A stretch of 64,000 bases of DNA from Hoeflea sp. Lineage in GTDB: Bacteria > Pseudomonadota > Alphaproteobacteria > Rhizobiales > Rhizobiaceae. The stretch spans positions 1 to 64,000 of the forward strand of contig NZ_NVXQ01000022.1 in the NCBI RefSeq assembly GCF_002733955.1. Reading direction: 5' to 3'. The stretch's first letter is position 1. Each line of letters begins with the position of its first letter. Shown here piece after piece: positions 18,469 through 28,700 of the stretch. A program made the translations under genes and the position numbers. The notes beneath the pieces are model-generated. The model saw nothing but the letters and a program-made list of their open reading frames with translations, did not search any database and was not told the DNA's origin.

Positions 18469-18591
18469 CGCGAGATGATACCGCAGGTTGCAGCATCACG
18501 GAATGGATCCTCGGCTCGGAGGCCGAGGATGACGATCGGGAGAGAAACTACGACAAATTCAGACATCCACCGCAGTCAATGAGGCTATGCC

Positions 18592-19032
18592 TCACCGCCG
18601 CGCTTTACGTGCGGCATAGCGCTTGTCGCGCTTTTCCTTCAATGCGGCCATTTCCGCGATGGCGTTTTCGGCACGGGCTTTTTCTTCGGCCTCGCGGGCG
18701 ATGGCGTCAGCATTGGCAGCGGCGTAGGCAGCCTCCTCGGCGGCCTTTGCCTCGGCGGCCTTGCGCTCATCTTCTTCGAGCTTGAGCCGCTCGCGTTCGG
18801 CGCGGCGTAATTCGCGCGCTTCGGCCACAGCTGCGCGCTCGGCGCGCTTGGCGATCATTTCCGGGTCGTCCGGTTTCGGCGCGGCCTTCATTTTCTCCAG
18901 AAGCTTCTTCTTGGCTTCCATGGCATCCTGACGGCGGTCGGTGAAACCGGTGCGTGCTTGCTTTTTCAAACGAAATTCATCCTGGTTGGGGATCGATGCC
19001 GGAACGGCAGGCCGCCAGATGCGGCGATCCAC
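18592..19032 (-). CDS. DUF6481-type coiled-coil protein
   Basis: A highly charged, helical protein of up to 146 residues, rich in Ala, Glu, Lys and Arg, with the pattern FTDRRQDAMEAKKKLLEKMKA near residues 30-50 and then a long uninterrupted helix (ERAAVAEARELRRAERERLK). This resembles the small alphaproteobacterial DUF6481 family, of unknown function. The start is uncertain: GTG at 19032 gives the longest form, but the family usually begins close to DEFRLKKQ, for which no good start codon is visible. Confidence 0.65.
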   Translation of the reverse strand: MDRRIWRPAVPASIPNQDEFRLKKQARTGFTDRRQDAMEAKKKLLEKMKAAPKPDDPEMIAKRAERAAVAEARELRRAERERLKLEEDERKAAEAKAAEEAAYAAANADAIAREAEEKARAENAIAEMAALKEKRDKRYAARKARR

Positions 19033-19266
19033 CCGCTATGTGCCGTCCGGACGGCCTTAATTCAACCCTGAGACACCAATTAGACAAAGACTCTTTGCCA
19101 AAGTGCCGTCCTCAATGCCCAAAAGCGGGCCTGAGCGGCGTGTGTACCCCGGAGAGCCCGGTCTGCGGGTCACGCGCGCCTTTGCAGCTTCAGCAAAGCG
19201 GTGCAGTAATGGAGCCTTATGTCCGGCCCGTCGCAGCCTGGCCACACCAAACCCGAGAGGACCGCA

Positions 19267-20016
19267 ATGCCCCTCACCTATGCCATTGGCGATGTTCACG
19301 GACGCCGCAACCTGCTGCAAGCCCTGCTGCAGGCAATCCGCACCGACAGCGCCGGACGCGAAGCGCGCATCATCTTCCTCGGCGACATCATCGATCGCGG
19401 ACCCGAAAGCCGGCAATGCCTCGATCTGGTGATCGCCACGCTGGACAGCTATCCCGGCTCGCGCCTGATCCTCGGCAATCACGAAGAGTTCCTTTTGTCC
19501 TTCCTCGACGCCGAGACCCCCGAGCAACGCAACTCGGTCGCCAGCCGCTGGCTGTCCAATGGCGGCACGGAAACCCTGCAATCCTACGGGATTGACGAGA
19601 CCGGCGATCGCGAAACCATCGCCCGGCACCTGCAAGGCGCGTGGTCCGCCCACATTGACGCCCTGCGCGCAGCGGACTGGATGGTCGAGACCAAACACCA
19701 CGCCTTTGTCCATGGCGGCATCGATCCGCATTTCGGGCTCGGCGATCAGGATCCGGTGACCACCCGCTGGATCCGGGACAGGTTTCTCGACCACAAGGCT
19801 GCGCTGCCGAAGATCGTCGTCCACGGCCACACCGTCACCGAGTCGGCGCTGCCCGAGCTGCACAGCAACCGCCTGGCGCTCGACACCGGCGCGGTGCTGA
19901 CCGGCCACCTGACCTGCGCCGTCTTCGAGAACGACGAACCAGCCCGGTTTCTTGCCACCGATGATCACGGCGCACAAATCGAAGTAGGCGAGGTTCGGCC
20001 GCTCGACTGCCGCTAG
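19267..20016 (+). CDS. metallophosphoesterase, serine/threonine phosphatase-like
   Basis: A 249-residue calcineurin-fold phosphatase. The metal-binding motifs are all present: GDVHGR (residues 7-12), GDIIDRGP (about 39-46), LGNHEEF (about 67-73), HGGIDP (about 147) and HGHT (about 187). Length and motif spacing resemble lambda phosphatase and bacterial PrpA/PrpB-type or ApaH-like enzymes. ATG 19267 has GAGAGGA 5 bp upstream. The substrate (phosphoprotein or dinucleoside polyphosphate) cannot be told. Convergent with the glycerophosphodiesterase gene. Confidence 0.88.
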   Translation: MPLTYAIGDVHGRRNLLQALLQAIRTDSAGREARIIFLGDIIDRGPESRQCLDLVIATLDSYPGSRLILGNHEEFLLSFLDAETPEQRNSVASRWLSNGGTETLQSYGIDETGDRETIARHLQGAWSAHIDALRAADWMVETKHHAFVHGGIDPHFGLGDQDPVTTRWIRDRFLDHKAALPKIVVHGHTVTESALPELHSNRLALDTGAVLTGHLTCAVFENDEPARFLATDDHGAQIEVGEVRPLDCR

Positions 20017-20065
20017 CGGCTTTCCGCGGAAAACCGCCGCGATACGCCTCAGTGAACAAAGCAAA

Positions 20066-20090
20066 GGCCACGCCAGAATGCGGCGTGGCC
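20066..20090 (-). terminator. terminator between the phosphatase and the phosphodiesterase
   Basis: Perfect 9-bp stem GGCCACGCC / GGCGTGGCC with a 7-nt loop. On the minus strand it is followed by TTTGCTTTGTT, so it mainly serves the glycerophosphodiesterase gene; it may also stop the convergent phosphatase transcript. Confidence 0.75.
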
Positions 20091-20122
20091 TTCACGTTTA
20101 TGCGGGATCGACGCGAACCGGC

Positions 20123-21340
20123 CTATTTCAAACCCTTGCAGCTTGCGTAATAGCTCACCGTCGCCGGCCAGTCGGAGAACATGCCGACAATGCCGACATC
20201 CTGCGCCACCACATCAAGCACCTCGTACATCTGCCCGTCGCTCGAGAGCACATCCTTGACCGACTGATAGTACCAGCCGCCGCCATTGGCGAGAGAACCG
20301 GACCGCTCGAACGACCAGGCGATGATCTCGAGACCGGACTTTTTCGCTTCCAGTGCATAGGGCGACGGCACGATTCTGCCGTCAGCGACCGTGAGCAGCA
20401 TCCAGATCGGCGGTGCAATGTAGTTGACGCCACGGTCGGCGAGCTCCTGCATCGACGGCTCGAAACTCTCGGGCTTGAGGATATCAAAGCCGTCGCTGCT
20501 GTAGCGGCCATCAAGATAGACCGCCTGGGCGCCAAATTCCGGCTCGTTCTCGATCCAGTAGAGCACATCGTCGAGATTGAACGATTGCGGCCAGACATCG
20601 GAGGCAGGAATGCCCGCCTGCTTGTACTCGTCGATCATCTTCTGCGCGTAATCGGCTTGCGTGAAACCCTCGAACGGCATCTCGACCGACGGCGATTTCA
20701 GCTCCGGCGTGAACTTGCCGCCAAGCGAGGCGATCAGCGCGATCGATTCGGCATGGGTCATCACCGTGCCACCGGCGGCTGCGTAAAGATCGGTGCGCCA
20801 GCCGGCCGTGCCGTTCATGTAGTCCTCGACCGTTTCGGCCTTGCTGTTCGCCGCATCCATCTTGCCGTTGAGCGTGCGGAACTCGGCCAGCGTGATGTCC
20901 GAGGCCCGGCATTCGGCCGAGGCCTTGCCGTCACCCGCAGGGGTAAATCCCCTGGTGCATTTGTCAGCCAGCTCGGTGCCGAGAATATTGGTCGTTGTGT
21001 GCAGATCATTCTGGGCGTGGCGGCAGACCAGCTCCTTGTCCTTGGTAAAGGTGACATCGCATTCGATGATGCCCGCGCCCATTTTCGCCGCGGCCATGTA
21101 GGATTCGCGCGTGTGCTCGGGAAACTGCAGTGGCGCGCCGCGATGGCCGATCGAAAACAGCGTCTTTGACACCGGCTTGCCGGCACAGGCACGCAGCTCG
21201 TCCTTGAGCGCGCCGTCAGCCATCTTCTCGATCAGAAAGGCCGGGCGCGGGCCCACCTCTATCTCCGAAGCGATGGCGCTGGAGGCAATACCGGCGGATA
21301 GGGCAATGGCGATCAAACTTGCTTTTACAAAACTGGTCAT
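20123..21340 (-). CDS. glpQ: secreted glycerophosphodiester phosphodiesterase
   Basis: A 405-residue protein with a clear signal peptide (ending SSAIASE, cleavage about residue 25). The GDPD fold is shown by [19 protein letters not shown] (catalytic HRG and first Glu), [16 protein letters not shown] (metal-binding ECD and second catalytic His) and FTPELKSP (third acidic ligand). It hydrolyses glycerophosphodiesters to glycerol-3-phosphate and alcohols in the periplasm, usually for phosphate or carbon supply. It is somewhat longer than E. coli GlpQ, with an insertion around the cysteine-bearing segment ADKCTRG...AECRA. The symbol is by similarity. Confidence 0.88.
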   Translation of the reverse strand: MTSFVKASLIAIALSAGIASSAIASEIEVGPRPAFLIEKMADGALKDELRACAGKPVSKTLFSIGHRGAPLQFPEHTRESYMAAAKMGAGIIECDVTFTKDKELVCRHAQNDLHTTTNILGTELADKCTRGFTPAGDGKASAECRASDITLAEFRTLNGKMDAANSKAETVEDYMNGTAGWRTDLYAAAGGTVMTHAESIALIASLGGKFTPELKSPSVEMPFEGFTQADYAQKMIDEYKQAGIPASDVWPQSFNLDDVLYWIENEPEFGAQAVYLDGRYSSDGFDILKPESFEPSMQELADRGVNYIAPPIWMLLTVADGRIVPSPYALEAKKSGLEIIAWSFERSGSLANGGGWYYQSVKDVLSSDGQMYEVLDVVAQDVGIVGMFSDWPATVSYYASCKGLK

Positions 21341-21525
21341 GGGAAACTCCGTCTTGGAAAGCCCGAACTAGACCTTTAACACGACAGCCACATGTCAGCC
21401 GCGGGCAAATTCGTCCGGGCCCACAAGCCTCCCGCAGGAGACAGCCCTATACATGCCACCATCCCCTTCCCCTCACCGGTTGAAGGCGCTACACCGTCGG
21501 CACTTCAATGCGAAAGGCCCATGCA

Positions 21526-21744
21526 ATGAGCGACGAAACCCGGGATTCAAACGGCACGGTGCTTTCCGATGGCGACAATGTTACCGTGATCAAGGATCTC
21601 AAGGTCAAGGGCACCTCCTCCACCATCAAGCGCGGCACCTTGGTCAAGGGCATCCGGCTGACCGGCAACCCCGACGAAGTTGAATGCCGGGTGGAAAAGA
21701 TCAAGGGCCTGGTGCTCAGGACCGAGTTCCTGAAAAAGGCCTGA
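21526..21744 (+). CDS. PhnA-like (YjdM C-terminal domain) protein
   Basis: A 72-residue protein consisting only of the PhnA C-terminal domain: RDSNGTVLSDGDNVTVIKDL, then KGTSSTIKRGT and a C-terminal LRTEFLKK. The N-terminal zinc ribbon of E. coli YjdM/PhnA is absent, as in many alphaproteobacterial forms. Despite the name, a role in phosphonate use is not established. Start ATG 21526 is chosen for similarity to the family; an ATG at 21508 is also in frame. Convergent with the antiporter gene, 39 bp apart. Confidence 0.8.
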   Translation: MSDETRDSNGTVLSDGDNVTVIKDLKVKGTSSTIKRGTLVKGIRLTGNPDEVECRVEKIKGLVLRTEFLKKA

Positions 21745-21783
21745 GCGGTTTTCGCCAAGGCCGATCACCCGCTTTCAGCATGA

Positions 21784-22998
21784 TCATCGCGCCGAGCGCT
21801 TGCCGATCCATCTCGCCAGCGGCGTGGAGCTGAGTCCGTGCACCAGGATCGACAGCGCAACGGTCATCGACACGCAGGCGAGCAGCTCGGCCTCGTCGGG
21901 AAACTCGAACTCGTCGATGATCACCAGCGTGAACAGGATCGAGGCGAGCCCGCGCGGCCCGAACCAGCCCAGGAACAGCTTCTCGCTGCTCTTCAACCCT
22001 GCCCCGGTCAGCGACAGCCATATCGCGCCCACCCGCACGACGGTGAGGAACATCACCGCAATCACCACGGTCTTGAGCGAGGCATGCGCCAGCCCGTCGG
22101 GCAGCAGCAGCGCGCCGAACACCAGAAATGACGCCATGGTCAGAAGCATCCCGGCGCCTTCCATGAACTCGCGCACGAAGCGGATATTGTGCCGGTAGGT
22201 GTTGCCGAAGATCATGCCAGAGACGAAAGCCGCGATAAAGCCGTTGCCGCCGATCACTTCCGCCAGCACATAGGCCGCGAAACTTGCCGCCAGGAACACC
22301 ACGCCTTCCGCCGATTCGGCAATGAAGCGCCGTGCCTGTGCCGCATCCATCAGCCGCGCCACCAGCCAGCCGGTGGCAATGCCGGCCGCCGGGCCAAGCA
22401 CGATCTGGACAAGAGCGTTCAGCGCCAGCCCCTCGGTACTGGCGCCTGACATCCCGGCAGAGGCAAGGATCGCGCCTAGCAGCACGAAGGGCAGCACCAG
22501 CCCGTCATTGAGCCCGCTTTCCACATTGATGGTCTCGCTGAGCTTTTCCGGCACATTGTTGCTCGTCACAACGCTCTGGCCCAGAGCCGCGTCCGTCGGC
22601 GTCAGCACCGCGGCGGTGAGCAACGCCATGGCAATGCCGCCCTCGGGGCTGATCAGCCAGGTTACCAGCGTGCCGAGCCCGATCGACAGCGGCAGGCCGA
22701 TCAGCAGCATCCGCGCGGGCAGTTTCCAGCTCTGTCTGAGCTGCTTGAACCGCACATGTGACGCGTCTGAAAACAGCACCAGCACCAGCGTGATTTCCGC
22801 CAGCAGCCGTTTGCCTTCATCGAGAACTTCGGGCGGCGCGGCACTGCGCAACGGCTCCGACAATGCGTAGCCCAGGCACATGAAAATGATCGGCAGCGTC
22901 AGCAGCGACCGATCGACAATCCGGGTCAGCAGCGAATAGAAAATGAAGGCCCCGAGAATGCCGAGGATCACCAGATCGAAATGCATGTCCTGGTTCAT
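21784..22998 (-). CDS. cation:proton antiporter, CPA1/NhaP type
   Basis: A 404-residue integral membrane protein with 11-12 hydrophobic segments. The transport core shows TPTDAALGQSVV (ion-binding ND/TD region) and NVESGLNDGLVLPFVLL, typical of NhaP-like Na+(K+)/H+ exchangers. There is no large cytoplasmic regulatory tail. It would export Na+ or K+ in exchange for protons for pH or salt balance. An alternative start is Met 5 of the same frame. Single gene. Confidence 0.88.
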   Translation of the reverse strand: MNQDMHFDLVILGILGAFIFYSLLTRIVDRSLLTLPIIFMCLGYALSEPLRSAAPPEVLDEGKRLLAEITLVLVLFSDASHVRFKQLRQSWKLPARMLLIGLPLSIGLGTLVTWLISPEGGIAMALLTAAVLTPTDAALGQSVVTSNNVPEKLSETINVESGLNDGLVLPFVLLGAILASAGMSGASTEGLALNALVQIVLGPAAGIATGWLVARLMDAAQARRFIAESAEGVVFLAASFAAYVLAEVIGGNGFIAAFVSGMIFGNTYRHNIRFVREFMEGAGMLLTMASFLVFGALLLPDGLAHASLKTVVIAVMFLTVVRVGAIWLSLTGAGLKSSEKLFLGWFGPRGLASILFTLVIIDEFEFPDEAELLACVSMTVALSILVHGLSSTPLARWIGKRSAR

Positions 22999-23084
22999 GA
23001 CGCCCGCCTTGCCACCATCCCGCTGCTGCGACTATGCCTTGCCGCGCACGGTTTTGCCATCCACAGAGCCCGTCGCTCAGAAAG

Positions 23085-24563
23085 TCAGGTGCCGCAATAG
23101 GTGGTGTAGGGACCGAAATCCGACGGCGCACCGAGCGCAAACACCTCGAGCCCCGGCCGTTCCGTGTAGGGATCCTCGAGAACCGTGAGCAACCGCTCGA
23201 ACGGCGCCAGGTCGCCCTTGGTTGCTGACGCGAGTGCGGCCTCGACCATGTGGTTGCGTGGCACATAGACCGGATTGACCCGGTTCATGGCCTGGACCCG
23301 CGCCTCGGCCGGCCCCTCATCGCGCTCCATCCGCGCCTGCCACAGCGGCAGCCAGACATCGAACCCGGCGGGATTATCAAACAGCGCCCGTGTCGCCTCC
23401 GCATCGCCCGACACAGAAGATGACAGGCTGCGGAAAACACGGGTGAAATCGGCGTTCTGGGTTTCGAGCACCGCCAAAAACCCGGTCGCAAGCTCCATAT
23501 CGCCGTCTTCTTTGGTTGTCAGCCCAAGCTTCAACCGCATGCCTGACAGCCAGGCGCGCTCATAGGCAAGCGGAAAGCCGTTGACCACATCACTCGCCTG
23601 GCGCACGGCATCGTCGCTGTCATCGGGATTGATCAGGTCGAGCAGCGTCTCGGCCAGCCGCGCCAGGTTCCACTGCGCGATCTTCGGCTGATTGCCATAG
23701 GCGTAGCGGCCATGCTGGTCGATCGAGCTGAACACGGTCGCCGGATCGTAGCCATCGATGAAGGCGCATGGCCCGTAATCGATGGTCTCGCCGGAAATCG
23801 TCATGTTGTCGGTGTTCATCACCCCGTGCACGAAGCCGACCAGCATCCACTGCGCAATGAGCGCCGCCTGCCTATCCCGCACGGCCTTGAGCAGCCCGAG
23901 ATAACGGTCCGGTTGGCCCATAAGCTCCGGATAATGCCGGGCGATGGCGTAGTCCGCCAGTTGCCTCAGCCGCTCCGTTTCACCGCGGGCGGCAAAGAAC
24001 TGGAACGTGCCGACACGCAAATGGCTTGAGGCCACCCGCGCCAGCACCGCGCCCGGCTCCGGGCCGTCCTGCCGCATCACCTGCTCGCCGGTCACGACTG
24101 CCGCCAGTGCCCGCGTTGTCGGCACGCCAAGCGCATGCATGGCTTCGCCGATGATATATTCCCGCAGAACCGGCCCCAGCACCGCCTTGCCGTCACCACC
24201 GCGCGAAAACGGGGTGCGGCCGGAGCCCTTGAGATGGATGTCGCGGCGCTTGCCATCCGTGTCGATGACTTCGCCCAGAAGCAGCGCCCGGCCATCGCCA
24301 AGCTGCGGCGAGAAACCGCCGAACTGGTGCCCGGCATAGGCCATTGCCAGAGGCACGGCCCCTTCGGGCGACGTGTGCCCGGCGAAGATCGCGGCCCCCG
24401 CCTCGCTGTCCAGCGCCTCGGTATCCAGCCCAAGCTGATCGGCAAGCGGCCGGTTGAACCGGATCATCCGCGGCGCGGGAACCTCCGCCCCCTTCCAGGG
24501 CACGTAAAACCCCTCAAGCTCGCGGGCGTAGGTATTGTCGAACTGAAAACCAGCGGTGCTCAT
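23085..24563 (-). CDS. selO: protein adenylyltransferase SelO
   Basis: A 492-residue pseudokinase of the SelO/YdiU family, which transfers AMP from ATP to Ser, Thr or Tyr of target proteins, including redox proteins. Landmarks are YAGHQFGGFSPQLGDGRA, HLKGSGRTPFSRGGDGKA (glycine-rich, nucleotide-binding), NTDNMTISGETIDYGPCAF (catalytic and metal region) and a C-terminal TYCGT; the conserved cysteine there replaces the selenocysteine of animal homologues. Start 24563 has a family-typical N terminus. It lies 86 bp after msrA on the same strand. Confidence 0.94.
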   Translation of the reverse strand: MSTAGFQFDNTYARELEGFYVPWKGAEVPAPRMIRFNRPLADQLGLDTEALDSEAGAAIFAGHTSPEGAVPLAMAYAGHQFGGFSPQLGDGRALLLGEVIDTDGKRRDIHLKGSGRTPFSRGGDGKAVLGPVLREYIIGEAMHALGVPTTRALAAVVTGEQVMRQDGPEPGAVLARVASSHLRVGTFQFFAARGETERLRQLADYAIARHYPELMGQPDRYLGLLKAVRDRQAALIAQWMLVGFVHGVMNTDNMTISGETIDYGPCAFIDGYDPATVFSSIDQHGRYAYGNQPKIAQWNLARLAETLLDLINPDDSDDAVRQASDVVNGFPLAYERAWLSGMRLKLGLTTKEDGDMELATGFLAVLETQNADFTRVFRSLSSSVSGDAEATRALFDNPAGFDVWLPLWQARMERDEGPAEARVQAMNRVNPVYVPRNHMVEAALASATKGDLAPFERLLTVLEDPYTERPGLEVFALGAPSDFGPYTTYCGT

Positions 24564-24600
24564 GGGAAAATCCTCGTAAAACACTTTGCCTGAATGCAAA

Positions 24601-24620
24601 CGACCGGCCTGTGCCGGTCG
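24601..24620 (-). terminator. hairpin between msrA and selO
   Basis: Palindrome CGACCGGC-CTGT-GCCGGTCG. On the minus strand it is followed by TTTGCATT, a weak T-tract, so it may be an attenuating terminator after msrA or simply a hairpin. Confidence 0.4.
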
Positions 24621-24649
24621 CTTCGAAGTTATGAACCGATGGTCCTGCC

Positions 24650-25156
24650 CTATTCGGCCGCATCCCGCTTGGGCAGCACCCACCCGGGGCGCGGGAAATG
24701 GCAGGTATAGCCATTCGGGATCCGCTCGAGATAATCCTGATGCTCGGGCTCGGCCTCCCAGAAATCACCCACCGGCTCGACTTCGGTCACCACCTTGCCC
24801 GGCCACAATCCCGACGCATCGACATCGGCGATGGTATCAAGCGCCGTCTGCCGCTGCTGGTCGTCCGTGTAGTAGATCGCCGAGCGGTAGGACACGCCTA
24901 CATCATTGCCCTGCCGGTTGGGCGTCGACGGATCATGGATCTGGAAAAAGAACTCCAGCAGCTCGCGATAGCTGATCCGGTTCGGATCGAAAATGATCTC
25001 GATCCCTTCGGCATGAGTGCCGTGGTTGCGGTAGGTGGCGTTCTTCACGTCGCCGCCGGTGTAGCCGACGCGGGTGTCTTCGACGCCGGGCATCTTGCGG
25101 ATCAGATCCTGCATGCCCCAGAAACATCCGCCGGCCAGAACTGCACGTTCGCTCAT
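24650..25156 (-). CDS. msrA: peptide methionine-(S)-S-oxide reductase MsrA
   Basis: A 168-residue MsrA with the active-site motif GGCFWGMQ (residues 9-16), GYTGG, and [11 protein letters not shown] with the conserved Glu/His positions. It reduces the S-epimer of methionine sulfoxide in proteins using thioredoxin. Its ATG (25156) follows the msrB stop codon directly (TAGATG), so the two are translationally coupled. There is no additional recycling cysteine near the C terminus except YTCHF, which may serve this purpose. Confidence 0.95.
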   Translation of the reverse strand: MSERAVLAGGCFWGMQDLIRKMPGVEDTRVGYTGGDVKNATYRNHGTHAEGIEIIFDPNRISYRELLEFFFQIHDPSTPNRQGNDVGVSYRSAIYYTDDQQRQTALDTIADVDASGLWPGKVVTEVEPVGDFWEAEPEHQDYLERIPNGYTCHFPRPGWVLPKRDAAE

Positions 25157-25606
25157 CTAGATATCCTCCACCTGGTCAAGATAATCACCATAGCCTTCAT
25201 CCATCATGTCGGCTTTGGCGATGAACCGCAATGACGCGGAATTGATGCAATAGCGCAGACCGCCGCGGTCCTGCGGCCCGTCGGGAAACACGTGCCCGAG
25301 ATGACTGTCGCCATCCCTGGAGCGCACTTCAGTGCGGATCATGCCGAGCGATGCGTCGCGAATCTCGGTCACATGCGCCGGCTCGATCGGCTTGGTGAAG
25401 CTCGGCCAGCCGCAGCCGCTGTCGAACTTGTCAGATGACGCAAACAGCGGCTCGCCCGAAACGATATCGACATAGATCCCGACAGCCTTGTTGTCGTTGT
25501 ACTCGCCGGTAAACGGGCGCTCGGTCCCGCTCTGCTGGGTGACACGGAACTGTTCAGGCGTCAGCTTTGCAATTGCATCATCGGACTTGGAATAGGTTTT
25601 GGCCAT
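25157..25606 (-). CDS. msrB: peptide methionine-(R)-S-oxide reductase MsrB
   Basis: A 149-residue MsrB. The core is [23 protein letters not shown] and the catalytic [11 protein letters not shown] near residue 128. The two CxxC pairs that bind structural zinc in many MsrB proteins are missing ([10 protein letters not shown] in place of the first), so this is the zinc-free form. It reduces the R-epimer of methionine sulfoxide. Start 25606 has GAGGAG 7 bp upstream. First gene of an msrB-msrA-selO run. Confidence 0.95.
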   Translation of the reverse strand: MAKTYSKSDDAIAKLTPEQFRVTQQSGTERPFTGEYNDNKAVGIYVDIVSGEPLFASSDKFDSGCGWPSFTKPIEPAHVTEIRDASLGMIRTEVRSRDGDSHLGHVFPDGPQDRGGLRYCINSASLRFIAKADMMDEGYGDYLDQVEDI

Positions 25607-25749
25607 GCCGGAACTCCTCGCTGAAAGGCTCATGTCGTCTTGGGTTAGAGATGGGCCATCACTGCCGGTTTTTCAATTGCCCGTTCCGCCGCAACACCCC
25701 TCAGGCGGGTTCACCGGGTCAATTAAGTGTGAGGCGAACGGGATCAGCG

Positions 25750-28700
25750 CTAGTATTCGCGCTCGTAGAAGATACCGGCCTTGGTTTCTCCGCCGGAACT
25801 GGCTTCGCCGCGCAGCTTGATGCCTCTTCCAATGTCGAGATCGATGCGCGCCTTACCCGAGCCTGCAGAAGATCCGCTCTCGATCCCGAGATAGGTGCGG
25901 TCATTGAGATATTTGCCGACACCCAGCGACGTGTCGCCAGTCTCTTCGTCGGTGCGCACGTCAATATCGTCGACCCCGGTTGCACGGCGCAGCTGCTCGA
26001 CAAGCCCGCCGCCCTTGACCGCACCGGTCAGTTGGCCGGCCGCTTCGGCAAGTTGCGCAATCTGCAAAGGCGACAGGCTGCTCATCGAGCGGCCGAACAC
26101 CAGTTGCGCCAGCACTTCGTCCTCTGGCAGTTCCGGGCTCGAGGTAAAGCTGAATTCCGGCGCGTTGGCGGGCCCGGTGATCAGCACCGTCACCGTGGTG
26201 CTGCCCGACTGGCTCGAGGCCGCAAGATCAAGAATCGGCACCACCGATCCGGCAAATCCCAACCGGCCGCGGGTGAAATCGAGCCGCTTGCCCAACACGC
26301 TCAACCGGCCGCGCACCAGATCGAAACCGCCTGCGGCCACCGGCGCACCGGTGCTGCCGGTCAGACGCAGTGATCCGCCCAACTCCACATCCATGCCCCT
26401 GCCGCGCACAAAGATGCGGCTGGCCTGGACGCGGACGTCAAGCGCGATACCGGTCGAAGAGCTGCCGCCCTCGTCGCCGGTGAGCCGCTCCGCCTGGGAC
26501 TGAATGTCGGCGGGCGCGTTCTTGTGCGTCACATCGAGCCGCGAGATCGAGCTCGGCAGCGTGTCGGGAACCGTGATCGTGGTCTCGTCAAGCATCACAG
26601 TGCCGCCCAGCTTGGGCAATTCGGTCAGCGCGCCTGTCAATGTCAGGTCGGCATCGAAGCGCGTCGCCACCATCTGGCCATCGGCATAGCGCCCACGCGA
26701 GACCTTGAGCTTGAGGTCGGCCGGGTAATTGGCACCGGCATCAAGTCCCACGGTTCCCGATCCGCTGATCTGCCCACCTGAGGACAATTCACCGGACAAC
26801 GACCGGATCGAAGCCTGGTTGGGCGCAAGGCCGATTTCCGCCGACAGATTGTCAATCGCGATCCCGGTGCGCCCATCCACCAGCCGGCTGTCCGAGGTGG
26901 TGATGGTGCCCGAAATCTGCGGCGCGCCGACACTTCCATCGATTGTGATATTTGCCTGCGCCGCACCCGTCAGCGCCACGCCCTGCTTGGCGATCGCGCC
27001 CGACAGAAGCGAGAACGGAATGCTGCCATTGATCCGCGCCGAGATCGCCTGGGAACCGGTGGTGTTCAACCCGCCATTCGCCGTGAATGACAGGCCGCTG
27101 CCGTTGCCCCTCGCATCGAATGTGAGCCTGTCAGATTGAAACCCGCCGGTGGCATTGATCGCCAGGGGCACATCGGCCACCGAAGACGCCGCAGCGGCGC
27201 GCACGTCACTGGCATCAAGATCATACCGCACCACCGGCGCGGATGCCGTGCCACCGACGCTGATCGTGCCCGACAACGCGCCTGACAGGCCCGCGCCCGG
27301 CGCTACAGCATTGACCGATGTCAGTGGCAGGCCTGTGAGCGCGATATCCAGATCCAGCTCCTGCCCGGCTGACCCGGTGATCGACACCCTGCCACCGCCA
27401 GGCGAAATGACCAGCCGTTCGATCTCCGCCGTTCCGTCCTGAACCACGACACGCGCCGGCTCGCTCAGATTGATGCCGAGACCTTTCCAGCTGGTGTTTG
27501 CGGTCTCGATTTCCAGCTCGGTCCCGGTCTCACCAGGTCGCACCCGGGCCTTCAGCGAGACCGGCAGGTCCGCCGCCTGGGCCTTGGCCTCAACAGTGGT
27601 CCAGCCACCGGCCTGGGAAAAACTGGCCGCGAGGTTGGAAATATCGGTCCCGCCAGCGCTCACCTCGGCCACCTCCAGCGTGCCGGTAGGTTTCGGCGTT
27701 CCCATCAGGTCTTCGACACTGCCTTCAAGCCTGGCATTGCGAAGACCGAATCCCTCGCCGGAAAGCTCTGGAACACCCAACTGGATATCAGCGACCGATT
27801 CGGTGCCGCGCACATCGAACGTGATGCTTCCGCCGGCACTTCCATTGATGCTCTGCAAGGCCAGCGCCGACAGCGAGCCGATGTCCTTGAGATCGAGATC
27901 GATTGCGCCGGTGGGCCGGTAAGCTTCATCGAGCACCAGACTGCCCGAAATCAGATTGTCGGCGACCTGCAGCCGCAACGGATCGATCCGCACCACACTA
28001 CCGGATTGAGACACCACCAGGCTGCCATTGACCGGGCGGCCTTCCAGCGCGCCTGAAAGCGTCACGTCTGCCTGGGGTGCGGCAGGATCTGCCACGCCCT
28101 TGGCATCAAGCACCAGGTCGGAGAGATCACGGCCCTGAAGCGTGAGATCGCGCCCTGTCAGCCTTGCCTCGAAGGCTGGCGCCGAAGCGGTGCCGGACAC
28201 GCGTGCCGTGAGCGAGAGACCTCCGGAAACACCCGCGTCGGCACCGGCGAGCCGTGACAGCTCGGCCGCGAAATCGCCGGCGATCTCACCCTCGGCCCCG
28301 AGCGCTACACCGCCAGATGCCTCGGCGAATTCGGAGGCAAGCTCGAAATCCTGAACCGTCAGCGCACCGCTCTCGTCCCGCGTGATCTCTGCCGTAAAAC
28401 GCGTCTCCGGCCCCAGCATCCCGGCGGCCTGATCCGACAGCACCAGATTGCGCATCTGTCCCGACAGGCTGGCCTCGAGCGCTCCTGACGTGCTTGCGGT
28501 CAAAGCTTCAGCCAACACCGATGCGACACCGGTTTCAATCCGGATGCCATCGCTGGTGATCACCTCCGCCTGATCAACCGCGATGCCGCCGGTGACGGAA
28601 ACGCCTCCCGCCACGGCGCGGGCGACGATGTCATTGCTGGAACCGATGGCGTCTGCCCGGATATCGACGGTTCCGGTGCCACTGCGGTTCGCCAGCGAGA

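Larger units (their letters stand above)
16891..18535. repeat. tandem triplication of a 540-bp GIY-YIG/palindrome cassette
   Basis: Three head-to-tail units: 16891-17430 (540 bp), 17431-17970 (540 bp) and 17971-18494 (524 bp), then the first 41 bp of a fourth (18495-18535). Each unit starts with ATCACGGAATGG (ATTACGGAATGG in unit 2), then a palindrome CCTCGGC...GCCGAGG (16905-16924, 17445-17464, 17985-18004, and 18509-18528 in the partial unit), then a second palindrome CCTAGGG-CTTGA-CCCTAGG (17004-17022, 17544-17562, 18084-18102), then a minus-strand GIY-YIG gene. The partial fourth copy means the 41-bp element flanks the array on both sides, so it could have mediated unequal recombination. 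Confidence 0.92.

Noticed and set aside
16891..18535. CRISPR array
   Set aside because: The repeats are 540-bp coding cassettes with palindromes, not short repeats with unique spacers; no cas genes are present.
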